A DNA stretch of 9,947 nucleotides, taken from contig JAJYFX010000037.1 in the NCBI GenBank assembly GCA_021785315.1, positions 1 through 9,947 of the forward strand, written 5' to 3'. The stretch comes from Actinomycetes bacterium. Its GTDB lineage: Bacteria > Actinomycetota > Acidimicrobiia > Acidimicrobiales > Acidimicrobiaceae. Both the position numbers and the translations under genes were made by a program. The notes beneath the pieces are model-generated. The model was not told the origin of the DNA. It worked only from the letters and a program-made list of their open reading frames with translations, and ran no database searches. Of this stretch, positions 1 through 7,358 are shown piece by piece; the stretch's first letter is position 1; each line of letters opens with the position of its first letter.

Positions 1-41
1 GGCGGCATGGCAGCGGCTCCGCTCTCGACGCCACCTCGGCG

Positions 42-611
42 TCAATCTGCAGAGCGCTCTGGCGTGATCTCCTCCCGGGGGTGCGCAGAAGCAGGGGAAT
101 GACCGATTTCAAGAGGCCGATCGAGCTCGCGGGCGTAGTGGTAGGCGGTATGACGAAACTCGTTGGCAGAGTAAAACACCTGGGCGTTGGAATTGCTTAT
201 TCCGGTATCCAACTCGATCCGCTGACAACCGGAATCGATGGCGATCCCAAAAAGGGCCTCTACCAGCGCACCACCCAGGCCGCTTCGTCGATTTTCTCGG
301 CCTACGACCAGGTCTTCGAGCATCAGGATGCGTCCGCGACTGGTCGTGAATACTCGAAAGCCGGCCATGCCGAGCACGGCTTCAGTCGGACCGCGCTGCA
401 GGAGAACCTGGTAACCCTGCGCCACGGCGCTCCTCAAGAACTCTCTCGCTGCCACCAAGTCCAGCTCGGGCCGAAGTTCGGTGAGAAGGGCCGCCGCTAA
501 TTCGCATTCTGGGGAACCCACGAGTTCGATCGTGAAGTCGTTGAAAATACTCGAAGATGGGCGAATTTGCGATGCGCCTTTCCCCCTGGTGGGTTTAGGC
601 CGGCCTGTCAC
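42..611 (-). CDS. GNAT-family N-acetyltransferase
   Basis: A 189-residue protein with one GNAT fold, the family that transfers an acetyl group from acetyl-CoA to an amine. The acetyl-CoA site is visible as LEDLVV (98-103, strand beta-4) followed by RRSGLGGAL (108-116), the R-x-x-G-x-G pyrophosphate-binding loop. The later part, ELDTGISNSNAQVFYSANEF (133-152), matches the usual beta-5/helix-4 region with the Tyr often found near the active site. The first 25 or so residues and the last 20 (Pro/Glu-rich) lie outside the core. The start is GTG, overlapping the stop of the upstream gene as GTGA (608-611), so translation is probably coupled; no clear independent ribosome binding site is seen, and the true start could lie up to 30 codons further in. 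The substrate cannot be read from sequence. The family call is firm; any role linked to the neighbouring dehydrogenase is inference. Confidence 0.9.
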   Translation of the reverse strand: MTGRPKPTRGKGASQIRPSSSIFNDFTIELVGSPECELAAALLTELRPELDLVAAREFLRSAVAQGYQVLLQRGPTEAVLGMAGFRVFTTSRGRILMLEDLVVGRENRRSGLGGALVEALFGIAIDSGCQRIELDTGISNSNAQVFYSANEFRHTAYHYARELDRPLEIGHSPASAHPREEITPERSAD

Positions 612-1597
612 GGAACCACCACAATCCGTCCTCGGATGATCCCGGACTTCATGGCCTCGTGCGCTTTCCCAGCCTCGGCAAGGTGAAAGGTCGCTCCGAT
701 TCGGGCTTGCAGCCGACCCCAGGCGATGAGCTGGTTGATTGTGACGGCAGCGGCTGCTAGGTCACTCACGGGGGCGTTGCTGATGACAAACCCATGGATG
801 CTGACGTCCTTGGTATACATCAGACCAACGGGAAGCACCGGAGTTGCGTCACGACCAGCCATCACGACGATCCTGCCGCCGAGTCGCATCAGGGGTAGGT
901 ACGCGGTAAAGTCATTTCGGCCACTATTGTCCCACCACACCCCGACCCCGTCGGGCGCAAGTTCACCGACCTGCTTGTAGACGTCCTTACTGTTGTAGCC
1001 CAAGACCTCATCAGCTCCGCAGGAACGGCACCACTCTTCGTCTCGGGGCGAGGCGGTCGCGATAACGCGGGCACCGATGGTTTTGGCTAGCTGGACAACA
1101 GCGCTGCCGACACCGCCACCAGCACCTTCGACGCATATCGTTTCCCCAACCTGCAGCCCGGCTTCTCGGACCAGCCCTAGATAGGCGGTGGCCCCAGCAT
1201 GAAGCACCGCAACGGCCGCAATTGGGTCTACCCCATTCGGTAGTCGATATAGGCGCTCAGAGCTAACGACGGCGTACTCGGAGAAAGCGCCCTGGCGACC
1301 CCCGTGACCAAGGCTGTTGCACCAGACGCGTTCTCCAACCTTGTACTCGCTCGCCCCAGGCCCGGTTGCGACGACTGTGCCCACCAAGTCGCGTCCGATC
1401 ACAAACGGAAATGGGGTGTGCGTTGGGTACGAGCCGGAGCGCACGAACAAATCGACGTGGTTGACCGCGCTAACTTCCATCTGCACCAGCACATCAGTGG
1501 GACCTGGCTGTGGAACCGGCAAGAAATCAAATTGAATTTTTTCGGGTCCTCCCAATTCCTGGATGAACGCAGCTCGCATGGTTTTTGGGATACTCAC
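608..1597 (-). CDS. Zinc-free quinone oxidoreductase-like MDR dehydrogenase
   Basis: A 329-residue member of the medium-chain dehydrogenase/reductase superfamily, quinone oxidoreductase (QOR) branch. These cytosolic enzymes use NADPH to reduce quinones or the double bond of enones and enoyl compounds. An N-terminal GroES-like domain (about 8-125) carries NHVDLFVRSG (46-55) and PFVIGRDLVGTV (64-75). The Rossmann domain follows, with the nucleotide loop VEGAGGGVGSAVVQLAK (156-172). The cysteine cluster that binds structural zinc in alcohol dehydrogenases is absent, and the length is normal for QOR. The GTG start at 1597 is supported by AAAGGG a few bases upstream; an in-frame ATG at codon 7 (1579) has no such site. 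It is the first gene of a two-gene operon with the overlapping acetyltransferase. The physiological substrate is unknown; a role in an enone or quinoid step of a degradation pathway is a guess from context. Confidence 0.93.
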   Translation of the reverse strand: MSIPKTMRAAFIQELGGPEKIQFDFLPVPQPGPTDVLVQMEVSAVNHVDLFVRSGSYPTHTPFPFVIGRDLVGTVVATGPGASEYKVGERVWCNSLGHGGRQGAFSEYAVVSSERLYRLPNGVDPIAAVAVLHAGATAYLGLVREAGLQVGETICVEGAGGGVGSAVVQLAKTIGARVIATASPRDEEWCRSCGADEVLGYNSKDVYKQVGELAPDGVGVWWDNSGRNDFTAYLPLMRLGGRIVVMAGRDATPVLPVGLMYTKDVSIHGFVISNAPVSDLAAAAVTINQLIAWGRLQARIGATFHLAEAGKAHEAMKSGIIRGRIVVVP

Positions 1598-2323
1598 GGA
1601 TCACCCTTTCTGCATCGCCGGCCCGGGCAAACCGTCCACTGGCTACCCCGCTACCTTGAGATTGCATGCAGCTCAGGACGCGGCGAGGGCCTCATCCGTT
1701 GCGCCGCCCCAAGTTTAGACGGAAGACGGAAACGGCGGGGCTCGATGGGTAGTGACTGACACAGCCTCGTTTGCTGGATTTCCGGGACTGTTTACGTCCG
1801 AGTGCCAAGTAGCCAAGCAGGGTCGACTCTGGGAGTTCAACGAGGAGGCTCCCTACCCGACCGTCTAATCGGTAGCCATGCCGAGGAGGCTCGTCGGCGT
1901 TGAACCCGATACGCGAGTCGTGTCGTAAAATCGCGGCCATTCCCGTGGGAGTGGCGTTCATCAAAATCCAAATGTCCATGTCCATCGCAGAAGTTGGCGT
2001 CTTCGATCCTGTGATGCTTTCAATGGGTCGATTTGGAAACTCTTATGTCTCTCAGTAAGGCAACGGCAGGATACACTTGCCAAAGAATGGGCTGTCCAAA
2101 TCGAAGGCCTATCGAGCGGTGGCACCAGCTACCGTGATCCGACAGCAGTTCAACTGGGCGCCACAAATAATCCAGCGTCTGCGGCGATTGCCTCTGACGT
2201 ATTAGCTATGGCGGCGGATCAGGCGTGTGGACATGGAGTTAGTTAAGCAACCAGCGCTGCGAGAGCAGCTATCAGGCCTCTCATTTTGATCGCCGATGTC
2301 CAGATGACGAGCTCGGGTTATTA
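1598..2323. other. Gene-poor stretch between divergent units
   Basis: About 725 bases with no gene I can defend. It separates the minus-strand dehydrogenase operon from the plus-strand ligase unit, so both upstream control regions should lie here or just to the right. A 97-codon minus-strand frame (1692-1985) exists, but it ends in basic, low-complexity sequence, has no recognisable domain and overlaps another open frame, so I do not call it. The right part contains the decayed frame listed separately. No clear promoter for the dehydrogenase operon was recognised. Confidence 0.5.
2064..2246 (+). pseudogene. Possible C-terminal relic of a lost gene
   Basis: This frame is open from a stop at 1926-1928 to TAA at 2244-2246, but contains no ATG, GTG or TTG to start it. 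Its last 60 codons read like real protein, with segments such as TLAKEWAVQIEGLSSGG and QLGATNNPASAAIASDVLA, an Ala-rich amphipathic end and ordinary amino-acid composition. Upstream of about 2064 the translation becomes Cys/Trp/Arg-rich and unlike a gene. The simplest reading is the 3' end of a gene whose front has been deleted or replaced. I do not recognise the family. A chance open frame cannot be excluded. Confidence 0.3.
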
Positions 2324-2352
2324 TTGCCTGAGAGAGCCGGCGGAGATACTTT
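2324..2352 (+). promoter_or_regulatory. Candidate promoter for the ligase unit
   Basis: TTGCCT (2324-2329) is followed after exactly 17 bases by TACTTT (2347-2352), giving 4/6 and 3/6 matches to the sigma-70-type consensus. Transcription would begin near 2359 and leave a leader of about 35 bases before the GGAGG site at 2381-2385. Position and spacing fit, but the match is modest. Confidence 0.3.
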
Positions 2353-2392
2353 ACTTTTTTGGGAACTCGGCAGATGTAGTGGAGGTTGCTCC

Positions 2393-2653
2393 ATGGATGC
2401 GGTTCTGATCAGCGGTGATGCCGAATTCGGCGGAATTTCGCCTTCCAAGGCATACAACTTCGCCCGGATTCATCAACCACTGTTACTGGGAGTGAATCAG
2501 CAGTGCCCTAGGTTGCCTTTGGCCACGCTAGTCCCGATTGCCGTCTCCATGGTCAAGCGAGGATCTCCAGTTACAGATGGACAAGTACCACAACCGGCCC
2601 ATTTCGGCGAGTTCCGCAACTGGGTCCTAGCAGCAAAGGGAAGGGGAATATAA
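2393..2653 (+). CDS. Small ORF upstream of the acyl-CoA ligase, unknown
   Basis: An 86-residue ORF starting with ATG at 2393. It is preceded at a seven-base spacing by a near-perfect ribosome binding site, GGAGG (2381-2385), and ends with TAA one base before the GTG of the ligase. The frame can be extended to a TTG at 2324, but that codon lies in the candidate promoter and has no ribosome binding site. The protein is not clearly membranous, has a moderately hydrophobic middle (LPLATLVPIAVSMV, 41-54) and a basic tail, and shows no motif I recognise. It could be a real small protein, a translated leader that couples ribosomes to the ligase start, or the end of a decayed gene. The start signal and tight spacing are the evidence for; the lack of any known domain is the evidence against. 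Confidence 0.38.
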   Translation: MDAVLISGDAEFGGISPSKAYNFARIHQPLLLGVNQQCPRLPLATLVPIAVSMVKRGSPVTDGQVPQPAHFGEFRNWVLAAKGRGI

Positions 2654-2654
2654 C

Positions 2655-4499
2655 GTGCCCGAAGATACGCTTTACGCGGTGCCGCGGATTTCTCGTAGCG
2701 TAACGGCCAATGGCGAAATTTTGCTAAAGTCCGAAGAACCGCTTGGCAACTACCCGGAAAGTCTCATTGAAATGTTGCGGAGCTGGGCCAGCGCTGATTC
2801 AAACCATCCGCTGGCAGCAGAGCGTAGACCCGACGGGGGATGGAGCTACTGCAGCTATGGCCAAGCGCTTGCTGGCGCTAACGCAATTGGCCAGGCACTC
2901 CTTGACCGCGGCCTGACCCGAGAGAGTCCTTTGATGATTCTTTCAGACAACTCGATAGGCCATCTTCTGATGGCCCTTGGGGCATTGACGGTTGGCGTGC
3001 CAGTAGCGCCCATCAGCGTCGCATACTCGCTTCGAAGCCAAGACCATGCGCGAATCAAGGCGATTAAAAAACTTATCACTCCCGGTGCAGTGTACGTCGA
3101 AGATGCTGAAAAATTCGGTGCCGCTTTGGCCGCCCTTGGCGGCGATCTGACCGTCTTTGCTGCAAATGCCGGCCCTACCGGTAACTCTTTGGATGATCTG
3201 CTCGACACAAAGCCCCGCCTAGATGTCGAAAACGCATTCGAGCGAGTTACCAAAGACACGATTGCCAAGATTCTGTTTACCTCGGGATCCACCGGAACTC
3301 CAAAAGGCGTGGTAAACACTCATGAGATGCTTTGCGCCAATCAGCAGATGATGAGGCAGGCTTGGCCATTCCTTACTGTTGAGCGTCCCGTAATAGTTGA
3401 CTGGCTCCCTTGGAGCCATACCTTCGGCGGAAACCACAACCTGAACATGGTGCTGGCCAATGGCGGAACCATTTACATTGATGACGGGCGGCCAACTCCT
3501 GAACTCATCGGGAAGAGCGTTGCAAACTACAGGGCCGTCTCCCCCACGCTGTTATTCAACGTTCCAGCAGGATATGCTCTCCTGGCTCCAATTCTTGAGC
3601 AAAACGCCGATGCTGCCAAGGATTTCTTCCGCAATATCCGTCTGGTATTTAATGCTGCGGCTGCGCTGCCCACCACGCTGCGTCAACGACTAGAGGACCT
3701 CGCCAGAAAAGTGACGGGCCGTGATATCCCTGTTACGGGGTCATGGGGGACTACTGAGACTTCTCCAGCTGCCACGTCAGCGCATTTTTCATTTTCAGAT
3801 GCGCGGAGCATCGGAGTTCCGCTTCCAGGTGTCGCGGTCAAACTGGTGCCTTCGGACGATGGGGACACGTATGAACTGCGCGTTAAAGGCCGTTCGATCA
3901 CACCAACGTACTATCGAAAGCCCGAATTGAACCAGGCGGCATTTGACGCTGAAGGGTACTATCGACCTGGCGATGCGGTGAGCTTTGCCGATCCAGATGA
4001 CGACAATAAGGGCCTGCTATTTCGAGGACGGATCGTAGAGGACTTCAAACTATCCACCGGCACTTTCGTTCATGTTGGGGCCCTCAGAATCGCGCTGCTA
4101 TCCGCCGCTCCAGTATTGTCGGACATCGTAATCGCGGGTGAAGGTCGCGACGAGGTCGGTGCTCTGGCATGGTTGAATGAGGCCGAGGTCCGTCGCATCT
4201 TATCCTGGTCTCCAAGCCCCGGCGAAGAAATCCTTTATTCCGAGGACCTTGCCAAATACTTGATAGGAGTCTTACGAGAATTCAATCGCGGTTCCGGGTC
4301 GTCCGCCAGGATAGAGCGGCTTCTTTTAATGGGTCACCCTCCGAACCTTGACCTGGGTGAGGTTACTGACAAGGGCTCCATAAATCAGCGGCAGGTTCTC
4401 GCCAATCGTGCCAACTTAGTGGATCTACTTTATATTGATCCTCCGATACCACAAGTGATCCTAATGGAGGCCGGAAGTTCCAAGAATAGGCAAGAGTAG
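2655..4499 (+). CDS. fcs: Feruloyl-CoA synthase-like acyl-CoA ligase
   Basis: A 614-residue ANL-superfamily adenylate-forming enzyme. It would activate an aromatic or phenylpropenoic acid such as ferulate with ATP and CoA to the acyl-CoA, AMP and pyrophosphate, in the cytosol. Visible motifs are the phosphate loop TSGSTGTPKG (209-218), WGTTE (364-368), the ribose-binding YRPGD (436-440, Asp440) and the hinge region GRIVEDFKLSTGTFV (458-472). This last motif and GEVTDKGSINQRQVL (568-582), which carries the candidate catalytic Lys573, are typical of the feruloyl-CoA synthase branch rather than of general fatty-acyl-CoA ligases. The length is normal for that branch. The GTG start has AGGGGA seven bases upstream (2642-2647), and an in-frame stop at 2628-2630 limits extension. 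No hydratase/aldolase or vanillin dehydrogenase gene lies in the window, so the exact acid is uncertain. Confidence 0.88.
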   Translation: MPEDTLYAVPRISRSVTANGEILLKSEEPLGNYPESLIEMLRSWASADSNHPLAAERRPDGGWSYCSYGQALAGANAIGQALLDRGLTRESPLMILSDNSIGHLLMALGALTVGVPVAPISVAYSLRSQDHARIKAIKKLITPGAVYVEDAEKFGAALAALGGDLTVFAANAGPTGNSLDDLLDTKPRLDVENAFERVTKDTIAKILFTSGSTGTPKGVVNTHEMLCANQQMMRQAWPFLTVERPVIVDWLPWSHTFGGNHNLNMVLANGGTIYIDDGRPTPELIGKSVANYRAVSPTLLFNVPAGYALLAPILEQNADAAKDFFRNIRLVFNAAAALPTTLRQRLEDLARKVTGRDIPVTGSWGTTETSPAATSAHFSFSDARSIGVPLPGVAVKLVPSDDGDTYELRVKGRSITPTYYRKPELNQAAFDAEGYYRPGDAVSFADPDDDNKGLLFRGRIVEDFKLSTGTFVHVGALRIALLSAAPVLSDIVIAGEGRDEVGALAWLNEAEVRRILSWSPSPGEEILYSEDLAKYLIGVLREFNRGSGSSARIERLLLMGHPPNLDLGEVTDKGSINQRQVLANRANLVDLLYIDPPIPQVILMEAGSSKNRQE

Positions 4500-4860
4500 C
4501 GAGCCAACGTGAAAAATAAAAAGCAAACGAAGTCTATTCACTAGTTTGCTCAGACCCGTGGCGACCGTTTTCAGTTGTACCTGCATGGTACTGGACGAAG
4601 CAATGAAATATTCCAACGCAGCTATTCCCGCTGCTGTGTACGGTCGTCGAAGATTGCCGGATGACGGGGTTCGCTTGGCGAGGCTTCAAGTATTGATCTC
4701 GCCAACCGCTCTCAGATGTGGCAGCACCTAGATTCACTAACTGGTGATCGTGCTATTGGGCGAGGGGTTCGACCCAAATAGAAGGAGGCGAAGACAACGC
4801 CTTCAGCCCTGATGACGGCATTGCAATTATTTCAAAAATGTATCAGCAACCTCATTTTGT
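4500..4860. other. Convergent intergenic region
   Basis: A 361-base gap between the ligase (plus) and the hydrolase (minus), which converge. Apart from the terminator-like hairpin near the ligase end, I see no gene I can defend. Short open frames exist on both strands (about 4534-4737 minus, 4546-4731 plus), without start signals or recognisable domains. A plus-strand frame from about 4747 reads GGEDNAFSPDDGIAIISKM and continues antisense into the hydrolase gene; it may be a relic or chance. Confidence 0.45.
4511..4550 (-). terminator. Rho-independent terminator-like hairpin, minus strand
   Basis: AGCAAAC (4522-4528) pairs with GTTTGCT (4544-4550) around a 15-base loop. On the minus strand the stem is followed directly by TTTTTATTTTT (complement of 4512-4521 and the flanking base), which is the intrinsic terminator arrangement. 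It would stop leftward transcripts coming from the hydrolase gene, more than 300 bases beyond that gene's stop codon. On the plus strand there is no T-tract after the stem, so it is a poor terminator for the ligase. The stem is short and only moderately stable. Confidence 0.5.
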
Positions 4861-5724
4861 TCAAATTACAAATGTCTCGAGGTCATATCCGACGCTAACT
4901 TCGCCTGAGAAAGATTTTTTGGCATCATCCATGTAGACATCAGGTACACCTCCGCCCACAAGATGAGAAAGGACGAGATGTTTCACATTTGCAAGTCGGG
5001 CAATTTCTCCAACTTCCAACGACGAAGTGTGGTAGCTAAGAATACGTTCGAATCTTGCGCGGTCGGCACCGGTCGACTGTTCTATCGAAAGCCTGAGTCC
5101 TGCGTCCCACGCAACTTCATGCACCAGTAAGTCCGCATCTTTCGCATACTTAATCAGGTTGTCACATCTTCGAGTGTCTCCGGAGATGACAATCGAGCGC
5201 GACGCAATCTCGAATCGAAAACCGAAGGCATGCTTAACTGGTTTGTGATCGACACTAAATGCAGTAATGCGCCAGTTGCCGTTCATTAATGACCAGCCTT
5301 CATGGACTTCAATAATCTGAGGTCTGAGACCAGATTCATCCATTGCACCTTCATCACTACGAAGTAAAATATCCTCCTCGTAGGCACTTAAAAGGCGATC
5401 GACAAAAACTTTTGTGCCGGGCGGTCCCACCAATAGCGGAGGAGTTCTCCACCAGCGACCTTCCCACCCAGCCCAAAGAACATCTGCTAGACCAGACACG
5501 TGATCTGAATGAAGATGCGTTAGAACTATGTGGCTGAATGAATAGACATCGCATTCCGATTCCAGAAGACGGTGAAGCGTGCCAGGTCCACAGTCAACCA
5601 GTACTAGATCTCCGTCTATTTCTACAATCTGGCTTGGCCCGTGGCGAGCCTTCCTCGCGATTGGCGTTCCGGTTCCCAAGAGAACCAGCTTGATCAAGAA
5701 TTCCCGACCAACTGATGAATTCAC
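4861..5724 (-). CDS. MBL-fold metallohydrolase, RNase Z-like
   Basis: A 287-residue metallo-beta-lactamase-fold enzyme. It begins with LVLLGTGTP (13-21) and a GPSQ motif (29-32), as in RNase Z and arylsulfatase-like members. The binuclear metal site is complete by eye: HLHSDH (70-75), His160, Asp183 in SGDT, and His254 in LSHL; VHE (201-203) and YHTSSLEVG (231-239) are further family motifs. No signal peptide is seen, so it should be cytosolic. The GTG start has GGAGG about ten bases upstream. It lies downstream of the binding-protein gene on the same strand with a 273-base gap, so it may have its own promoter. Members of this branch include tRNA 3'-processing enzymes and hydrolases of small esters, lactones or sulfates. 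The catabolic neighbourhood favours a small-molecule hydrolase, but that is inference. Confidence 0.88.
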   Translation of the reverse strand: MNSSVGREFLIKLVLLGTGTPIARKARHGPSQIVEIDGDLVLVDCGPGTLHRLLESECDVYSFSHIVLTHLHSDHVSGLADVLWAGWEGRWWRTPPLLVGPPGTKVFVDRLLSAYEEDILLRSDEGAMDESGLRPQIIEVHEGWSLMNGNWRITAFSVDHKPVKHAFGFRFEIASRSIVISGDTRRCDNLIKYAKDADLLVHEVAWDAGLRLSIEQSTGADRARFERILSYHTSSLEVGEIARLANVKHLVLSHLVGGGVPDVYMDDAKKSFSGEVSVGYDLETFVI

Positions 5725-5795
5725 TGCCTAACAGCCTCCGGTGTCTAAGGTTCACTACTACATGGCAACTGAGACAAGCCTTTACGACCTGACCG

Positions 5796-5861
5796 CTTGA
5801 TTAAGGCCGAGGCGAAATCGCAAGCGAGTTCGCTGATAATCAAGGCGCTTCCTGAGGCGCC
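5796..5861. repeat. Cluster of nested and adjacent inverted repeats
   Basis: CTTGATTA (5796-5803) and TAATCAAG (5837-5844) form a perfect 8-base inverted repeat. It encloses a small palindrome, AGCG-agtt-CGCT (5823-5834 including flanks). Immediately to the right is GGCGC (5844-5848) with GCGCC (5857-5861). The cluster lies between the binding-protein stop and the hydrolase start, upstream of the hydrolase on the minus strand. It could be an operator, an RNA structure that ends or attenuates the upstream transcript, or a repeat element. No clear promoter for the hydrolase was seen next to it. Confidence 0.45.
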
Positions 5862-5954
5862 GTTATCTTATATTACAAGAAACGGCAGCTTTGAAAATGG
5901 GCTGGAATCCCTTCCCAGCGCGGCCGATTGCGACTTCATGCCAAGTTGTAATTC

Positions 5955-5993
5955 TGCCAAAAGCGCAAAGTTAGCGGAATTGAATTTTTGGCA
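5955..5993 (-). terminator. Inverted repeat just past the binding-protein stop
   Basis: TGCCAAAA (5955-5962) pairs perfectly with TTTTGGCA (5986-5993). The arms start only a few bases beyond the TGA (5998-6000) of the minus-strand binding-protein gene. The 23-base loop is large and no T-tract follows on the minus strand, so this is more likely an RNA-stabilising 3' hairpin or a weak terminator than a classical one. Location is the main argument. Confidence 0.3.
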
Positions 5994-5997
5994 AATT

Positions 5998-7278
5998 TCA
6001 TCCCAACGGTGAACCGCCAGGCCCAGACACCAAAGTGTTGAAAGTCTTGTCTTGCGCATTCCAAATGGTTATGTATATATCCGAGGGAAGGATCCCTCGA
6101 TGGTCGTTGACGGAGAAGTTGTAGTCCGCAAAGAGACCGGGTGCAGAATGCAAATTTTGCATGTAGTTAAGCAACTGGTTCGCATTGGCAGACACCCCTA
6201 ACTTTTTGACCGCGTTGATCAGAAGTTGCGCCGGATCCCACGCCAGTGCCCATGCATCGCTCGGCACGCCTCCGCTTGCCTTAACTGCCTGGTCAAAGCT
6301 CATCACTTCCTGCCTGACGGCCGGATTGGTTATTTGCGAGTATGGAATATCAAGCAGTGCGGTAAAGAAATATAACTTATCCGGCAGGAGATTAGACAGA
6401 TGCGCTAGCTCGGCAGGAACCTGATTTGCATTGGTAGTCAGCGTCGGAATGTTTTTCATTCCCAGCTGAGACATTCCTTGCAGAACGGTTCCAAACGGGG
6501 TACCAGCGGTCCAGACCACGAGCGCCTGCGGCTGAACAGCTTTGATCACAGACAGTTGAGTGGCGACACTCGACGCAGATGGATCGAATGTCTCGTTCGC
6601 AACTAAGTGAATGGAGGAAAACTTTGGCTGCGCGAGTGCGGCTTTCAGTTGGGTAAGTCCGTTTACCCCATTCGAGTCAGTAGATGTTATGACGGCGATC
6701 TTCGTCCATCCCTGTGACTTGAAGAAGGTCAGATATGCCTGCGTATTAAAATCTGAAGGAGTACCAGCTGAAAAGACCATGCTGCCCGGCTTCGGGTGCA
6801 CCACAGGCGTGAGGTCGTAGACAAGCGGGCCGTTCGGTCCGGCCATGGCGTCGACGGGCAAGTCAGTTTGACCAAGCGAACCGACGAGAAGAAATGGGAC
6901 TTTGGCAGCTACAAGAGGACTCGCAAGCGATACGGAGAGCGACGGAGAAGTCTCGTTGTTCTCAATTTCCATCTTTACCGGATGTCCTTGGATCCCGCCA
7001 GAAGCATTCACCTGGCTGGCCAAAACTTGGAGCGCCTTAGCTTCTGCGGCGCCCAAAAATGAACCCGGTCCTGTTTCTGAAACGATTGCATGGATTATGT
7101 AGGGAGTTCCCGACGCAGCCCCGCTCGTCTGAGGAATACTCCTTGCCGAAGTAGTCGCCGAAGCTGAACTGCCGTTTTGACTACCGCAGGCTGAAAGTAG
7201 AACCAAGCATGTTAGCCCCATTACTAGCAACTTCTGACGGTGATGCATCCGCAGCCTCGAGAATGCCGGTAAAGCCAT
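5998..7278 (-). CDS. ABC transporter substrate-binding lipoprotein (LivJ/LivK-type)
   Basis: A 426-residue extracytoplasmic binding protein of the branched-chain amino acid/aromatic acid class (Peripla_BP_6, type I fold). It would capture a small carboxylated solute at the outer face of the membrane and pass it to an ABC permease. A basic start and hydrophobic stretch (about 14-30) end in the lipobox LSAC with Cys31, followed by a Ser/Ala/Thr-rich linker (to about 58). The mature part opens with IIHAIVSETGPGSFLG (61-76), followed by the family-typical NASGGIQGHPVKMEIENNET (91-110). WTKIAVITSTDSNG (191-204) is the usual start of the second lobe. ATG at 7278 has AGGAGGGG (7281-7288) upstream; an in-frame ATG at codon 11 (7248) would give a more usual signal-peptide length. 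No permease or ATPase gene is adjacent. Ligand is unknown; the ligase and PaaX nearby suggest an aromatic acid. Confidence 0.9.
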   Translation of the reverse strand: MALPAFSRLRMHHRQKLLVMGLTCLVLLSACGSQNGSSASATTSARSIPQTSGAASGTPYIIHAIVSETGPGSFLGAAEAKALQVLASQVNASGGIQGHPVKMEIENNETSPSLSVSLASPLVAAKVPFLLVGSLGQTDLPVDAMAGPNGPLVYDLTPVVHPKPGSMVFSAGTPSDFNTQAYLTFFKSQGWTKIAVITSTDSNGVNGLTQLKAALAQPKFSSIHLVANETFDPSASSVATQLSVIKAVQPQALVVWTAGTPFGTVLQGMSQLGMKNIPTLTTNANQVPAELAHLSNLLPDKLYFFTALLDIPYSQITNPAVRQEVMSFDQAVKASGGVPSDAWALAWDPAQLLINAVKKLGVSANANQLLNYMQNLHSAPGLFADYNFSVNDHRGILPSDIYITIWNAQDKTFNTLVSGPGGSPLG

Positions 7279-7329
7279 TTCCCCTCCTAAATGGAATTAA
7301 AACTTTAGGTCACCATTTCTGATCACCTT

Positions 7330-7349
7330 GGCGCCATAATCTTAGCGCC
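7330..7349. promoter_or_regulatory. Operator-like inverted repeat at the binding-protein start site
   Basis: GGCGC and GCGCC arms flank a 10-base spacer, placed right where transcription from the candidate promoter would begin. Just downstream (7309-7327) GGTCACC and GATCACC lie 12 bases apart as a direct repeat. Either could bind a repressor or form a leader hairpin. A GGCGC/GCGCC pair with an 8-base spacer also occurs at 5844-5861 upstream of the hydrolase gene, though spacer length differs. Confidence 0.35.
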
Positions 7350-7358
7350 GAAGTATAA

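Noticed and set aside
81..500. 139-codon plus-strand ORF opposite the acetyltransferase
   Set aside because: Shadow of the GNAT gene; the minus-strand frame has the acetyl-CoA binding motif, this one has none.
1692..1985. 97-codon minus-strand ORF upstream of the dehydrogenase operon
   Set aside because: No recognisable domain, basic low-complexity end, and it competes with another open frame; kept only as a remark on the region.
4534..4737. Small ORFs on both strands in the convergent gap
   Set aside because: No ribosome binding site or known motif, and the minus-strand one ends inside the terminator-like hairpin loop.
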